From an uncultured Alphaproteobacteria bacterium (lineage in GTDB: Bacteria; Pseudomonadota; Alphaproteobacteria; Rhizobiales; Aestuariivirgaceae), in NCBI GenBank assembly GCA_945957365.1, contig CAMFKI010000002.1, forward strand, positions 124,001 through 188,000: a stretch of 64,000 bases of DNA, given 5' to 3'. The notes below the pieces were generated by a model, which saw nothing but the letters and a program-made list of their open reading frames with translations, made no database searches and was not told where the DNA came from. The position numbers and the translations under genes were made by a program. This document shows positions 41,575 to 50,526 of the stretch, in pieces. Each line of letters opens with the position of its first letter. Positions within the stretch are counted from its first letter, which is position 1.

Positions 41575-41997
41575 TCACCCTCCAATCTGGATACGGCGGA
41601 CCACCCGCCGCGGTTCGGGCCGTTCGAGGTGGAGCTCCAGCAGGCCGTTTTCCAGCCGGGCCCCGGTCACCTCCATGCCGTCCGCCAGCACGAAGGCCCG
41701 CTGGAACTGGCGGGCCGCGATGCCGCGGTGCAGGTAGGATTTCCCGTCGTCGTCCTTCTGGCGGCCGCGGATCACCAGCTGGTTTTCCTCGACCGTCACG
41801 TCGATCTCGTCACGGGAGAAACCCGCCACGGCCAGCGTGATGCGAAGCCGTTCGGCCTCGCCCTCGGCTTTCGGGAGCCGTTCGATATTGTAGGGTGGAT
41901 AGCCATCGCCCGCGGTCTTGGAGGCCCGGTCGAGCATCCGCTCCAGCTCGTCGAAGCCGAGCAGCAGGGGCGATGAGAAAACAGACAGACGTGTCAT
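41575..41997 (-). CDS. Hsp20/alpha-crystallin small heat-shock protein
   Basis: 140 residues from ATG 41997; the longer frame to 42066 would include the promoter -10. The alpha-crystallin domain runs from about 35 to 125 with YNIERL, LAVAGFSRDEIDVTVEENQL, and the conserved YLHRGIAARQFQRAFVLADG and LENGLLELHL. It holds unfolded proteins in the cytoplasm under heat stress. Cotranscribed with the DUF1150 gene. Promoter at 42064-42093. Confidence 0.93.
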   Translation of the reverse strand: MTRLSVFSSPLLLGFDELERMLDRASKTAGDGYPPYNIERLPKAEGEAERLRITLAVAGFSRDEIDVTVEENQLVIRGRQKDDDGKSYLHRGIAARQFQRAFVLADGMEVTGARLENGLLELHLERPEPRRVVRRIQIGG

Positions 41998-42063
41998 TCG
42001 GTTTTGCCCTCGTGAAGCAGCAATCAGCTGGAACCCGGACGCGGCATCCACAGCTACAACCAT

Positions 42064-42093
42064 CATATGTGAAACCTGTTCCCGGCTTTCAAG
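42064..42093 (-). promoter_or_regulatory. heat-shock-type promoter of hsp20-DUF1150
   Basis: On the minus strand CTTGAAA (-35) and CATATG (-10) with 17 bp between TTGAAA and CATATG. The CTTGAA start fits the sigma-32 consensus of alphaproteobacteria; a sigma-70 reading is also possible. Confidence 0.5.
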
Positions 42094-42126
42094 GCGGCGG
42101 CTTGACCGTCCGGCAGGCCGGGTGAT

Positions 42127-42142
42127 TTGATCGCCCGATCAA
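42127..42142. promoter_or_regulatory. candidate operator of the nucleoside operon
   Basis: TTGATCG and CGATCAA, 7-bp arms separated by CC, 67 bp before the first gene of the operon. The regulator is not encoded here. Confidence 0.45.
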
Positions 42143-42208
42143 GATTGGAATCGCCACCCCGGCGGGGTTGTGGTTAGATCGTGAAAAGACAACAACAGGG
42201 AGACGAAG

Positions 42209-43207
42209 ATGCTCAGACGTACGTTCATGGCCGCCGCGGCGGCCCTCGCCCTCACCGCCGGCGCGGCCCTGGCGGATGACTCGAAGCCGGCCATCGTGTT
42301 CGACATCGGCGGCAAGTTCGACAAGTCGTTCAACGAAAGCATGTACAACGGCGCCGAGAAGTACAAGAAGGAAACCGGCGTCGCCTATGGCGAGTTCGAG
42401 ATCGCCAACGAGGCCCAGCGCGAACAGGCCATCCGCAACTTCGCCGACCAGGGCTATTCGCCGATCATCGCGGCGGGCTTCGCCCAGGCCGCGGCGGTCG
42501 AGAAGGTCGCCAAGGAGTATCCGGACCTCAAGTTCGCCATCGTCGATATGGTGGTGGACCAGCCCAATGTCCAGTCCATCGTGTTCAAGGAAAACGAGGG
42601 CTCCTACCTCGCCGGCCTGCTCGCCGGCATGGCCTCCAAGACCGGCAAGGTCGGCTTCGTCGGCGGCATGGACATTCCGCTGATCCGCAAGTTCGGCTGC
42701 GGCTATGCCCAGGGCGTGAAGGCGGCGAAGCCCGACGCCACGATCTTCCAGAACATGACGGGTGACACCGGTGCGGCCTGGAACGACCCCGTCAAGGGCG
42801 GCGAGATCACCAAGGGCCAGATGGCCCAGGGTGCGGACGTGATCTACGCCGCAGCCGGCGCCACCGGCCTGGGCGTGCTGCAGGCCGCCGCCGACGGCGG
42901 CGCGCTGTCGATCGGCGTCGACGCCAACCAGAACTACCTCCACCCCGGCAAGGTCCTCACCTCGATGATGAAGCGGGTGGACGTCGCGGTGTACAACGTT
43001 ATGAAGGCCGGCAATGCCGGCTTCAAGCCCGGCATCATGGCCCTCGGCCTCGCCGAGGACGGCGTGGGCGTCGCCATGGACGACAACAACAAGCCCCTCA
43101 TCACGCCCGAGATGATGGCGGCGGTGGACAAGGCCAAGGCCGACATCATCGCCGGCACGATCAAGGTCCACGACTACACCGAAGACAATACCTGCCCCGT
43201 GCAGTAA
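42209..43207 (+). CDS. BMP-family nucleoside-binding ABC transporter protein
   Basis: 332-residue periplasmic solute-binding protein of the Med/BMP family. Signal peptide with cleavage near ALA-DD (about residue 22) and no lipobox cysteine, so it is soluble rather than a lipoprotein. Typical stretches are FDIGGKFDKSFNESMYNGAE, FKENEGSYLAGLLAGM and VGFVGGMDIPLIRKFGCGY. The genes downstream for nucleoside breakdown point to nucleosides as ligand. GGGAGA lies 5 nt before the ATG. A hairpin follows the gene. Confidence 0.93.
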   Translation: MLRRTFMAAAAALALTAGAALADDSKPAIVFDIGGKFDKSFNESMYNGAEKYKKETGVAYGEFEIANEAQREQAIRNFADQGYSPIIAAGFAQAAAVEKVAKEYPDLKFAIVDMVVDQPNVQSIVFKENEGSYLAGLLAGMASKTGKVGFVGGMDIPLIRKFGCGYAQGVKAAKPDATIFQNMTGDTGAAWNDPVKGGEITKGQMAQGADVIYAAAGATGLGVLQAAADGGALSIGVDANQNYLHPGKVLTSMMKRVDVAVYNVMKAGNAGFKPGIMALGLAEDGVGVAMDDNNKPLITPEMMAAVDKAKADIIAGTIKVHDYTEDNTCPVQ

Positions 43208-43214
43208 CTCCACG

Positions 43215-43248
43215 CGAGCCGCTTCCCCTGGGGAGGCGGCTCGTTTCT
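43215..43248 (+). terminator. hairpin between the binding-protein gene and the transporter genes
   Basis: CGAGCCGCTTCCC pairs with GGGAGGCGGCTCG, followed by TTTCTT. A partial terminator or RNA-stabilising stem that would give more binding protein than ATPase and permease. Confidence 0.6.
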
Positions 43249-43270
43249 TGCCTGCTCAAACGGGAACGGC

Positions 43271-44788
43271 ATGACTCCCGCCATTGAACTCATCGGCATC
43301 GACAAGCGCTTCGGCTCCGTCCACGCCAACAAGGACGTGTCGCTGGCGATCGAGCCCGGCTCCATCCACGGCATCATCGGCGAGAACGGCGCGGGGAAAT
43401 CGACGCTCATGTCGATCCTCTTCGGCTTCTATCATGCCGACTCGGGCGAGATCCGGGTCAAGGGCCAGCCCGTCAAGATCCGCTCCTCCTCCGACGCGAT
43501 CGGCCTCGGCATCGGCATGGTCCACCAGCACTTCATGCTGGTCGATCCCTTCACCGTTCTCGAGAACGTGGTGCTGGGGGCCGAAGGCGGCCGCCTCATC
43601 GGTCCCGCGCTCAGCAAGGCCCGCGCCGAACTGGTGCGGCTCGCCAACGACTACGAACTCGACGTCGACCCCGATGCCGTCGTCGGGGAGCTGCCCGTCG
43701 GCTTGCAGCAGCGCGTCGAAATCCTCAAAGCCCTGTTCCGCGGCGCCGAGACGCTGATCCTCGACGAGCCCACCGGTGTCCTCACCCCGGACGAGGCCGA
43801 CCACCTGTTCCGCATCCTCCGTACACTGAAGGATCAGGGCAAGACCGTCATCCTCATCACCCACAAGCTGCGCGAGATCATGGCGATCACCGACCGCGTC
43901 TCGGTCATGCGCCGCGGCGAGCTCGTCGCCACCAAGGAGACGAAGGCCACCACGGTCGAGGAGCTCGCCGAACTCATGGTCGGCCGCCGCGTGCTGCTGC
44001 GCGTCGAGAAAGGGCCGTCGCATCCGGGCGAGACGGTGCTCGAGGTGAAGAACCTCACCTGGAAGGACAGGAAGGGCATCGCCCGGGTGGACAATGTCTC
44101 CTTCTCGGTCCGGAAGGGCGAGATCGTCGGCATCGCCGGCGTCTCGGGCAATGGCCAGTCGGAACTCCTCGACGTGATCGCGGGGATCGTGAAGCCGACC
44201 TCCGGCCAGGTGATCTTCGAGGGCAAGGACATCGGCATCCTCGGCGATCCCCGCCATGTGCGCGCCGAGGGCGTCGCCCACGTGCCGGAGGATCGCCAGC
44301 ACCGCGGCCTCATCGGCTCGTTCGACGCCGCCGAAAGCGCCATCCTCGGCTGGCACCACCTCGATTCGCTGGGCCGCGGCTTCCGCCTCGACCGCGACAA
44401 GGTCATCGCCCGCGCCCAGGCCGAGATGGACGAGTTCGACGTGCGGCCGCCGAACCCCCTGCTCAAGTCTTCGAAATTCTCTGGCGGCAACCAGCAGAAG
44501 CTGATCATCGCACGCGAGATCAAGTCCAACCCCGATCTCCTCATCGTCGGCCAGCCGACCCGCGGGGTGGACATCGGGGCCATCGAATACATCCACAAGC
44601 GCATCATCCAGCTGCGCGATGAAGGTAAGGCCGTGCTTCTCGTCTCCGTCGAACTCGATGAAATCCGCTCGCTCTCCGACCGCATCCTCGTCATGTTCGC
44701 CGGCCGCGTGATGGGCGAGCGCGGGCCCGGCGCGGATGAGCGCGAACTCGGCCTGCTCATGGCCGGCGTAGCGAAGGATGCCGCGTGA
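43271..44788 (+). CDS. nucleoside ABC transporter ATPase, two nucleotide-binding domains
   Basis: 505 residues, a fused pair of ABC domains as in sugar and nucleoside importers (RbsA/NupA type). First Walker A GENGAGKST (about residues 38-46) and signature LPVGLQQRVEI; second domain Walker A-like GVSGNGQSE, signature SGGNQQKLIIAREI and Walker B LLIVGQPTRGVDIG. The second site is degenerate in the Walker A lysine, as is usual for this family. The permease gene overlaps by 4 bp. Confidence 0.94.
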   Translation: MTPAIELIGIDKRFGSVHANKDVSLAIEPGSIHGIIGENGAGKSTLMSILFGFYHADSGEIRVKGQPVKIRSSSDAIGLGIGMVHQHFMLVDPFTVLENVVLGAEGGRLIGPALSKARAELVRLANDYELDVDPDAVVGELPVGLQQRVEILKALFRGAETLILDEPTGVLTPDEADHLFRILRTLKDQGKTVILITHKLREIMAITDRVSVMRRGELVATKETKATTVEELAELMVGRRVLLRVEKGPSHPGETVLEVKNLTWKDRKGIARVDNVSFSVRKGEIVGIAGVSGNGQSELLDVIAGIVKPTSGQVIFEGKDIGILGDPRHVRAEGVAHVPEDRQHRGLIGSFDAAESAILGWHHLDSLGRGFRLDRDKVIARAQAEMDEFDVRPPNPLLKSSKFSGGNQQKLIIAREIKSNPDLLIVGQPTRGVDIGAIEYIHKRIIQLRDEGKAVLLVSVELDEIRSLSDRILVMFAGRVMGERGPGADERELGLLMAGVAKDAA

Positions 44789-45897
44789 TGATGCAGGCGC
44801 GCGGCGAGCTTCCGCACTGGGTCGACGTCGGCCTGATCCCGCTCATCAACCTCGCCGTCGCCCTCATCGTCTCGGGCCTCGTCGTCCTCATCATCGGCGA
44901 GAACCCGTTCGAAGCGATGTGGATCATGGTCGAGGGCGCGCTCGGCTCGCTCAAAGGCTGGGGCTACATGCTCTACTACGCCACCAACTTCGTGTTCACC
45001 GGCCTCGCGGTGGCGGTGGCCTTCCACGCCGGCCTGTTCAACATCGGCGGCGAAGGCCAGGCCTATATGGCGGGCGTGGGCGCGGCCACGGTGGGACTCG
45101 GCATGGAATGGCTGCCCTGGCCCATCCTGCTGCCGCTCGCCATCATCGCCTCGATGGCGATGGGCGCCTTCTGGGCCTGGATCCCGGGCGTCCTTCAGGC
45201 CAAGCGCGGCAGCCACATCGTGATCACCACGATCATGTTCAACTTTATTGCGGCGAGCCTCGTCGGCTACATCATCAACTACTGGTTCCGCCCGGTGGGC
45301 AAGATGGCGGTGGAGAGCCGCGAGATCGACGGTGCCTACATCCTCAGCGCCCGCGAAGTGGCGCGCGAATATTTCGGCGTCCGCATCGCCTCCTCGCCCC
45401 TGAACTTCTCGGTCTTCCTCGCGCTCATTGCCGCCTGGGCCGTGTGGTACCTCCTCTGGCGCACCAAGCTCGGCTACGAGATCCGGGCACTGGGCGCCAA
45501 CCCGGCAGCCGCCGTCTACGCCGGCATCCGGCCCGACCGCATCATCATCATCACCATGACCATCTCGGGCGGCCTCGCAGGCCTCATGGCGGTGAACGAG
45601 ATCCTCGGCGTGCAGCACCGGCTGCTGCTGGGCTATGTCGGCGGTGCCGGCTTCGTCGGCATCGCCGTGGCGCTGATGGGCCGCTCGCACCCCATCGGCA
45701 TCCTGCTCGCCGCCATGCTGTTCGGTCTTCTGTATCAGGGCGGCTCGGAACTGTCCTTTGCCAGGCCGGAGATCAACCGCGACATGGTGGTGGTGATCCA
45801 GGGCCTCGTCATCCTGTTCATGGGCGCCTTCGAATATGCCTTCCGGCCCGCGCTCTCGGCCCTGTTCTTCCCCGTCGGCGGGGAGGGCAACCAGTGA
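44785..45897 (+). CDS. nucleoside ABC transporter permease 1
   Basis: 370 residues, BPD_transp_2 family with about nine hydrophobic helices. GLFNIGGEGQAYMAG (about residues 83-97) is the family hallmark, and YAGIRPDRIIIITMTISGG lies in the cytoplasmic coupling region. It forms the channel with the second permease. ATG 44785 overlaps the ATPase stop by 4 bp, and the next gene begins GTGA over its stop. Confidence 0.93.
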   Translation: MMMQARGELPHWVDVGLIPLINLAVALIVSGLVVLIIGENPFEAMWIMVEGALGSLKGWGYMLYYATNFVFTGLAVAVAFHAGLFNIGGEGQAYMAGVGAATVGLGMEWLPWPILLPLAIIASMAMGAFWAWIPGVLQAKRGSHIVITTIMFNFIAASLVGYIINYWFRPVGKMAVESREIDGAYILSAREVAREYFGVRIASSPLNFSVFLALIAAWAVWYLLWRTKLGYEIRALGANPAAAVYAGIRPDRIIIITMTISGGLAGLMAVNEILGVQHRLLLGYVGGAGFVGIAVALMGRSHPIGILLAAMLFGLLYQGGSELSFARPEINRDMVVVIQGLVILFMGAFEYAFRPALSALFFPVGGEGNQ

Positions 45898-46841
45898 ACC
45901 TCTATATCGAGCTCCTCGCCTCGACGATCCGCATGAGCGTGCCCCTGATCCTCGCCTGCATCGCCGGGCTGTGGTCGGAGCGCGCCGGCATCGTCGACAT
46001 CGGGCTCGAGGGCAAGATGCTGATCGCCGCCTTCGTCGCGGCTTCGGCCTCGGCCGTCTTCGGCTCGGCGTGGATCGGCCTGTTCTGCGCCATCCTCGCC
46101 TCCCTCGCCTTCGCGCTGGTGCATGGCTATGCCGCGATCAACCAGCGCGGCAACCAGGTGGTCTCGGGTGTCGCCATCAACATGCTGGCGGCGGGGCTTG
46201 CCGTGGTGCTCGGCAACGAGTGGTTCAAGGAGGGCGGCCGAACCCCGGCCCTCACGCCCGAAGGCCGCTTCCTGCCCTTCGAGTTTCCGATGCTCTACGA
46301 CATTCCGGTGATCGGCGCCCTGGCCCGGATCTTCCTCAACCATTCGATCCTTGCCTATTTCGCCTTCGCCATCGTGCCGCTCAGCGCCTGGGCGCTGTCG
46401 CGCACGCGCTTCGGCCTGCGCCTGCGCGCCGTGGGCGAGAACCCGCAGGCGGTCGACACGGCAGGGATCTCGGTTGCGGCGCTGCGCTACCGCGCGGTGA
46501 TCATCGCGGGCGTGCTGTGCGGGGTTGCCGGTGCCTTCATCTCCACCTCGCTGTCCTCGAGCTTCGTGCGCGACATGACGGCGGGCTCGGGCTTCATGGC
46601 GCTGGCGGCCCTCATCTTCGCCAACTGGCGCGCCTATCCCGCCCTTGGCGCCTGCCTGCTCTTCGGCTTCCTGCAGGCCATCGGCAATTTCGCGCAAGGT
46701 GCTTCCATCGGTGGCTTCGAGATCCCGGTGCAGTTCATCAACATGTTGCCCTACGTGCTGACCGTGGTGCTGCTCGCCGGCTTCATCGGCAAGTCGGTGC
46801 CGCCGCGCGCCTCCGGCATCCCCTATGTGAAGGACCGCTGA
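45894..46841 (+). CDS. nucleoside ABC transporter permease 2
   Basis: 315 residues from GTG 45894, overlapping the previous stop by 4 bp; the longer open frame upstream is a shadow of permease 1. Hallmarks are ERAGIVDIGLEGKMLI (about residues 28-43) and GENPQAVDTAGISV in the coupling loop. Around eight membrane helices. cdd starts 1 bp after its stop. Confidence 0.93.
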   Translation: MNLYIELLASTIRMSVPLILACIAGLWSERAGIVDIGLEGKMLIAAFVAASASAVFGSAWIGLFCAILASLAFALVHGYAAINQRGNQVVSGVAINMLAAGLAVVLGNEWFKEGGRTPALTPEGRFLPFEFPMLYDIPVIGALARIFLNHSILAYFAFAIVPLSAWALSRTRFGLRLRAVGENPQAVDTAGISVAALRYRAVIIAGVLCGVAGAFISTSLSSSFVRDMTAGSGFMALAALIFANWRAYPALGACLLFGFLQAIGNFAQGASIGGFEIPVQFINMLPYVLTVVLLAGFIGKSVPPRASGIPYVKDR

Positions 46842-46842
46842 C

Positions 46843-47235
46843 ATGCGCGACCTGATCGACGAAGCGAAATCCGCCCGCCTCAAGGCCCATGCGCCCTATT
46901 CGAAATTCCTCGTCGGTGCTGCGATGCGCGACGAATATGGCCGCGTCCACGGCGGCTGCAACATCGAGAATGCCGCCTATCCGCAGGGCTGGTGCGCCGA
47001 ACCCTCCGCCATCTCCGCCCTCGTCATGGCGGGCGGGCGGAAGATCACCGAGATCGCGGTGATGGGCAACGGCGCCGCCCTCTGCACCCCTTGTGGCGGC
47101 TGCCGCCAGAAGATCCGCGAATTCGCAGCGCCCGACGTGAAGATCCACTGCTGCACCGAAACCGGCGAACTGATCCAGACCTTCACGCTGGCGGAACTCC
47201 TGCCCTTCTCCTTCGGCCCGGAGAACCTCGCGTGA
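46843..47235 (+). CDS. cdd: cytidine deaminase
   Basis: 130 residues, the short tetrameric type. Converts cytidine and deoxycytidine to uridine and deoxyuridine. Zinc site: Cys of WCAEPSAI with the proton-shuttling Glu, and PCGGCRQ. The usual R after CAE is replaced by Pro (CAEPSA), a known natural variation. Substrate-binding HAPYSKFLVGAA and GGCNIENAAYP are present. It feeds uridine to DeoA-type phosphorolysis in the same operon. Confidence 0.94.
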   Translation: MRDLIDEAKSARLKAHAPYSKFLVGAAMRDEYGRVHGGCNIENAAYPQGWCAEPSAISALVMAGGRKITEIAVMGNGAALCTPCGGCRQKIREFAAPDVKIHCCTETGELIQTFTLAELLPFSFGPENLA

Positions 47236-48014
47236 ACGTGCTGGCCGCGAAGCTCGGAGCCCGCGCACCGAAGACCGCCATCATCCTCGGCTCCAGCCTC
47301 GGCGCGCTGGCCGACGCAGTCGAGGATCCACTCGTCACTCCGTATACGGAGCTTCCGGGCTTCCCGCTGCCGAGGATTTCCGGACATGCCGGCAAGCTCT
47401 TCGTCGGCAGGCTCGGCGGCAGGGAGGTGGCCGTGCTCGCCGGCCGCGCGCATCCTTACGAGTCCGGCAATGCCGCCGTCATGCGCCCCGCCATCGAGAT
47501 GCTTGCAGGGGCCGGCATCGAGACGCTCATTCTCACCAATGCCGCCGGCAGTCTCAAGCCAGAGATGCGCCCGGGTTCGATCATGCTGATCACCGACCAC
47601 ATCAATTATTCCGGCATGAACCCGCTCGTCGGCCAGCACGGCGACGAGAACTTCGTGCCGATGACCAATGCCTACGATCCGGCTCTCCGCGCCCGGTTCC
47701 ACGCCGCGGCGAAGGCCGAGGGGATCGCGCTCAACGAGGGCGTCTATTGCTGGTACTCCGGCCCGTCCTTCGAGACGCCGGCAGAGATCCGCATGTTCCA
47801 GATCATCGGCGGTTCCGCCGTCGGCATGTCCACCGCGCCGGAGACGATCCTGGCGCGCCGCTTCGGCCTGAAAGTCGCAGCCCTCTCCGTCATCACCAAC
47901 CTTGCCGCGGGCATCGAGGGCGCCTCACCCTCGCATGAAGAGACCAAGCGCGAGGGGGCGAAGGCGGCGCAGAACATGAAGACGCTCGTCACCCGCTTCC
48001 TGAAGGACGCCTGA
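47232..48014 (+). CDS. punA: purine nucleoside phosphorylase
   Basis: 260 residues from GTG 47232, overlapping cdd by 4 bp (GTGA). Trimeric-type PNP/MTAP family: ILGSSLGALADAV (phosphate loop), GHAGKLFVGRLGG, GRAHPYESG, LTNAAGSLKPEM, WYSGPSFETPAEIRM and the purine-binding VGMSTAPETILARRFG and VITNLAAG segments. Splits inosine and guanosine to base and ribose-1-phosphate. deoA starts 1 bp after the stop. Confidence 0.92.
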   Translation: MNVLAAKLGARAPKTAIILGSSLGALADAVEDPLVTPYTELPGFPLPRISGHAGKLFVGRLGGREVAVLAGRAHPYESGNAAVMRPAIEMLAGAGIETLILTNAAGSLKPEMRPGSIMLITDHINYSGMNPLVGQHGDENFVPMTNAYDPALRARFHAAAKAEGIALNEGVYCWYSGPSFETPAEIRMFQIIGGSAVGMSTAPETILARRFGLKVAALSVITNLAAGIEGASPSHEETKREGAKAAQNMKTLVTRFLKDA

Positions 48015-48015
48015 C

Positions 48016-49323
48016 ATGCTGCCGCAGGAGCTGATCCGCCGGAAGCGCGACGGCGCGTCGCTGAAACGCGAGGACGTGAAGGACTTCATTGCAGGCCTCA
48101 CGTCGGGTGCCGTCTCCGAAGGCCAGGTGGCGGCCTTCGCCATGGTCGTGTTCTTCCGCGGCATGAGCCGGGAGGAGGCGGTGGGCCTCACGCTCGCCAT
48201 GCGCGATTCAGGCACCGTGCTGCACTGGGACCTGCCCGGCCCCGTGGTCGACAAGCATTCCTCCGGCGGCATCGGCGACAATCTCTCGCTCATGCTCGCC
48301 CCCATGCTCGCGGCCTGCGGCTGCTTCGTGCCGATGATCTCGGGCAGGGGCCTCGGCCACACCGGCGGCACGCTGGACAAGCTCGATTCGATCCCGGGCT
48401 ATGCCACTCAGCCGGGCCTCGAACTCTTTCGCAAGGCCACCAGGGAGGCAGGCTGCGCCATCATCGGCCAGACGGCGGACCTCGCCCCCGCCGACAAGCG
48501 CCTCTATGGCATCCGCGACGTGACGGCCACCGTCGAATCCGTGCCGCTCATCACCGCCTCGATCCTGTCGAAGAAGCTCGCCGCAGGGCTTGGCCACCTC
48601 GTCCTCGACGTGAAGATGGGCTCCGGCGCCTTCATGACCCGCATGGCCGATGCCGAGGCGCTGGCCGAAAGCCTCGTCGACGTTGCCAATGGCGCGGGCC
48701 TTCCCACCACCGCCCTTATCACCGACATGAGCGAGCCCTTGGCACCTTGTGCCGGCAACGCGCTGGAAGTGGCGCATGCCTGCGACGTCCTGCTGGGCCG
48801 CCGCGACGACCCGCGCGTCATCGACGTCACGCTGGCGCTGGGCGCGGAACTGCTGTTCAGCGCTGGGATCGACAGCGATACCGCGGCGGCCCGCGCGCGC
48901 CTCGCCGCCACGCTGTCCTCTGGCAGGGCCGCCGAACATTTCGAGCGCATGGTACATGTTCTGGGCGGGCCGAAGGGCTTCCTGTCGAGCTATCGGTCCC
49001 ATCTGGCGCCGGCGCCGATCGTCCGTGGGGTGCATCCGGACCAGGACGGCTTCGTTGCCGCGATCCGCACCCGCGAACTGGGCCTCGCCGTCATCGAGCT
49101 CGGTGGCGGCCGGCGCGTCGCCGCCGATGCCATCGACCATCGCGTCGGCCTCTCGGAACTTGCCGGCAAGGGCGCGCGGCTGGACAGGTCGACACCCCTG
49201 TGCCTCGTTCACGCCGCCGACGAGGCCGGTTTCGAAAGGGCTGCGGCCCTGGTCAAAAGCGCCTACATTCCGGGGGATCGCCCGGGCGAGTCGGCAACGG
49301 TGCTGGCCCGCATCACGGGCTGA
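48016..49323 (+). CDS. deoA: thymidine phosphorylase
   Basis: 435 residues. Splits thymidine and deoxyuridine with phosphate. Signature SGRGLGHTGGTLDKLDSIPG (about residues 110-129), the phosphate loop DKHSSGGIGDNLSL and KKLAAGLGHLVLDVKMGSGAFM are present, then the alpha/beta C-terminal domain. Sixth enzyme-level step of the salvage operon; deoB starts 12 bp downstream with GGAGG in between. Confidence 0.95.
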   Translation: MLPQELIRRKRDGASLKREDVKDFIAGLTSGAVSEGQVAAFAMVVFFRGMSREEAVGLTLAMRDSGTVLHWDLPGPVVDKHSSGGIGDNLSLMLAPMLAACGCFVPMISGRGLGHTGGTLDKLDSIPGYATQPGLELFRKATREAGCAIIGQTADLAPADKRLYGIRDVTATVESVPLITASILSKKLAAGLGHLVLDVKMGSGAFMTRMADAEALAESLVDVANGAGLPTTALITDMSEPLAPCAGNALEVAHACDVLLGRRDDPRVIDVTLALGAELLFSAGIDSDTAAARARLAATLSSGRAAEHFERMVHVLGGPKGFLSSYRSHLAPAPIVRGVHPDQDGFVAAIRTRELGLAVIELGGGRRVAADAIDHRVGLSELAGKGARLDRSTPLCLVHAADEAGFERAAALVKSAYIPGDRPGESATVLARITG

Positions 49324-49335
49324 CGCGGAGGCGGA

Positions 49336-50526
49336 ATGGCGCGGGCCTTTCTCCTGATCCTCGACTCCTTCGGCATCGGCGGCGCGCCGGATGCCGCGAG
49401 CTTCGGTGACGAGGGGGCCAACACGCTGGGCCACATCTGCGAACACATGCAGCTTCGCGTGCCGCACATGGCCTCGCTCGGACTGGGCCTTGCCGCGGAA
49501 CTCTCGACCGGCCGCAACCCGATTGCCGCACACCCGCTGATCGGCCAGTACGGCGTGGCGCGCGAAGTCTCGCGCGGCAAGGACACGATCACCGGCCACT
49601 GGGAAATCGCCGGCGTGCCGCTCGCCTTCGACTGGGGCTATTTCCCGCACACCGTTCCCGCTTTCCCGCCCGAACTTGTCGACGCCATCATCACGGGCGC
49701 GAAGCTGCCGGGCCTGCTCGCCCTGTGCCACGCCTCCGGCACCGAGGTGATCGAGGACTTCGGCGCGGAACACATCCGCACCGGCAAACCCATCGCCTAC
49801 ACCAGCGCCGACAGCGTGCTGCAGATCGCGGCGCACGAGGCGCATTTCGGTCTCGACCGATTGTACGAGGTCTGCCGGGTGGCGCGCGAGTTGACCTATC
49901 CGATGAACATCGGCCGCGTCATCGCGCGGCCGTTCCTAGGCGAGAGGCGCGGCGACTTCCACCGCACCGGCCACCGCAAGGATTTCGCCGTGACGCCGCC
50001 TGCGCCCACGCTGCTGAAGGTCTTGAGCGATGCCGGGCGCGACGTCGTCTCGGTCGGCAAGATCGGCGACATCTATGCCCATGTCGGCACGGGCCGCGAG
50101 ATCAAGGTGGCCGGCAACCCGGCCTTCCTCGAGACCACGCTCGCCAACATGGACGGCCTGGGCGAGGGCGGTTTGCTGATGACCAACTTCGTCGACTTCG
50201 ACACCGAGTTCGGCCATCGCCGCGATCCCGTCGGCTATGGCAGGCTGCTCGAGGCCTTCGATGCCGCCTTGCCGCGCATCTTCGCGAAGCTGAAGCGCGG
50301 CGACCTGCTGATCCTCACCGCGGACCATGGCAATGATCCGACGTGGAAGGGCACAGATCACACGCGCGAGCAGATTCCCGTGATGAGCTTCATGCGCGGC
50401 GTGACGCCCGGCAGCTTCGGCCTGCGAAGCAGCTTCGCCGACATCGGCCAGACCATCGCCCAGCATTTGGGGGTCGGCCCGCTGGGGGCCGGCACGGCCT
50501 GGGACGTCGCTAGTCCTGGCGCTTGA
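49336..50526 (+). CDS. deoB: phosphopentomutase
   Basis: 396 residues, alkaline-phosphatase fold. Interconverts (deoxy)ribose-1- and 5-phosphate, finishing the nucleoside route. Metal and catalytic motifs are [14 protein letters not shown] at the start, [13 protein letters not shown] (catalytic Thr) and [21 protein letters not shown]. deoC, which would cleave deoxyribose-5-phosphate, is not in the window. Its last 17 bp overlap the convergent choV gene. Confidence 0.95.
   Translation: MARAFLLILDSFGIGGAPDAASFGDEGANTLGHICEHMQLRVPHMASLGLGLAAELSTGRNPIAAHPLIGQYGVAREVSRGKDTITGHWEIAGVPLAFDWGYFPHTVPAFPPELVDAIITGAKLPGLLALCHASGTEVIEDFGAEHIRTGKPIAYTSADSVLQIAAHEAHFGLDRLYEVCRVARELTYPMNIGRVIARPFLGERRGDFHRTGHRKDFAVTPPAPTLLKVLSDAGRDVVSVGKIGDIYAHVGTGREIKVAGNPAFLETTLANMDGLGEGGLLMTNFVDFDTEFGHRRDPVGYGRLLEAFDAALPRIFAKLKRGDLLILTADHGNDPTWKGTDHTREQIPVMSFMRGVTPGSFGLRSSFADIGQTIAQHLGVGPLGAGTAWDVASPGA

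Noticed and set aside
43834..45690. 618-codon minus-strand frame opposite the nucleoside transporter genes
   Set aside because: Overlaps the ATPase and permease genes, both with full family motifs on the plus strand.
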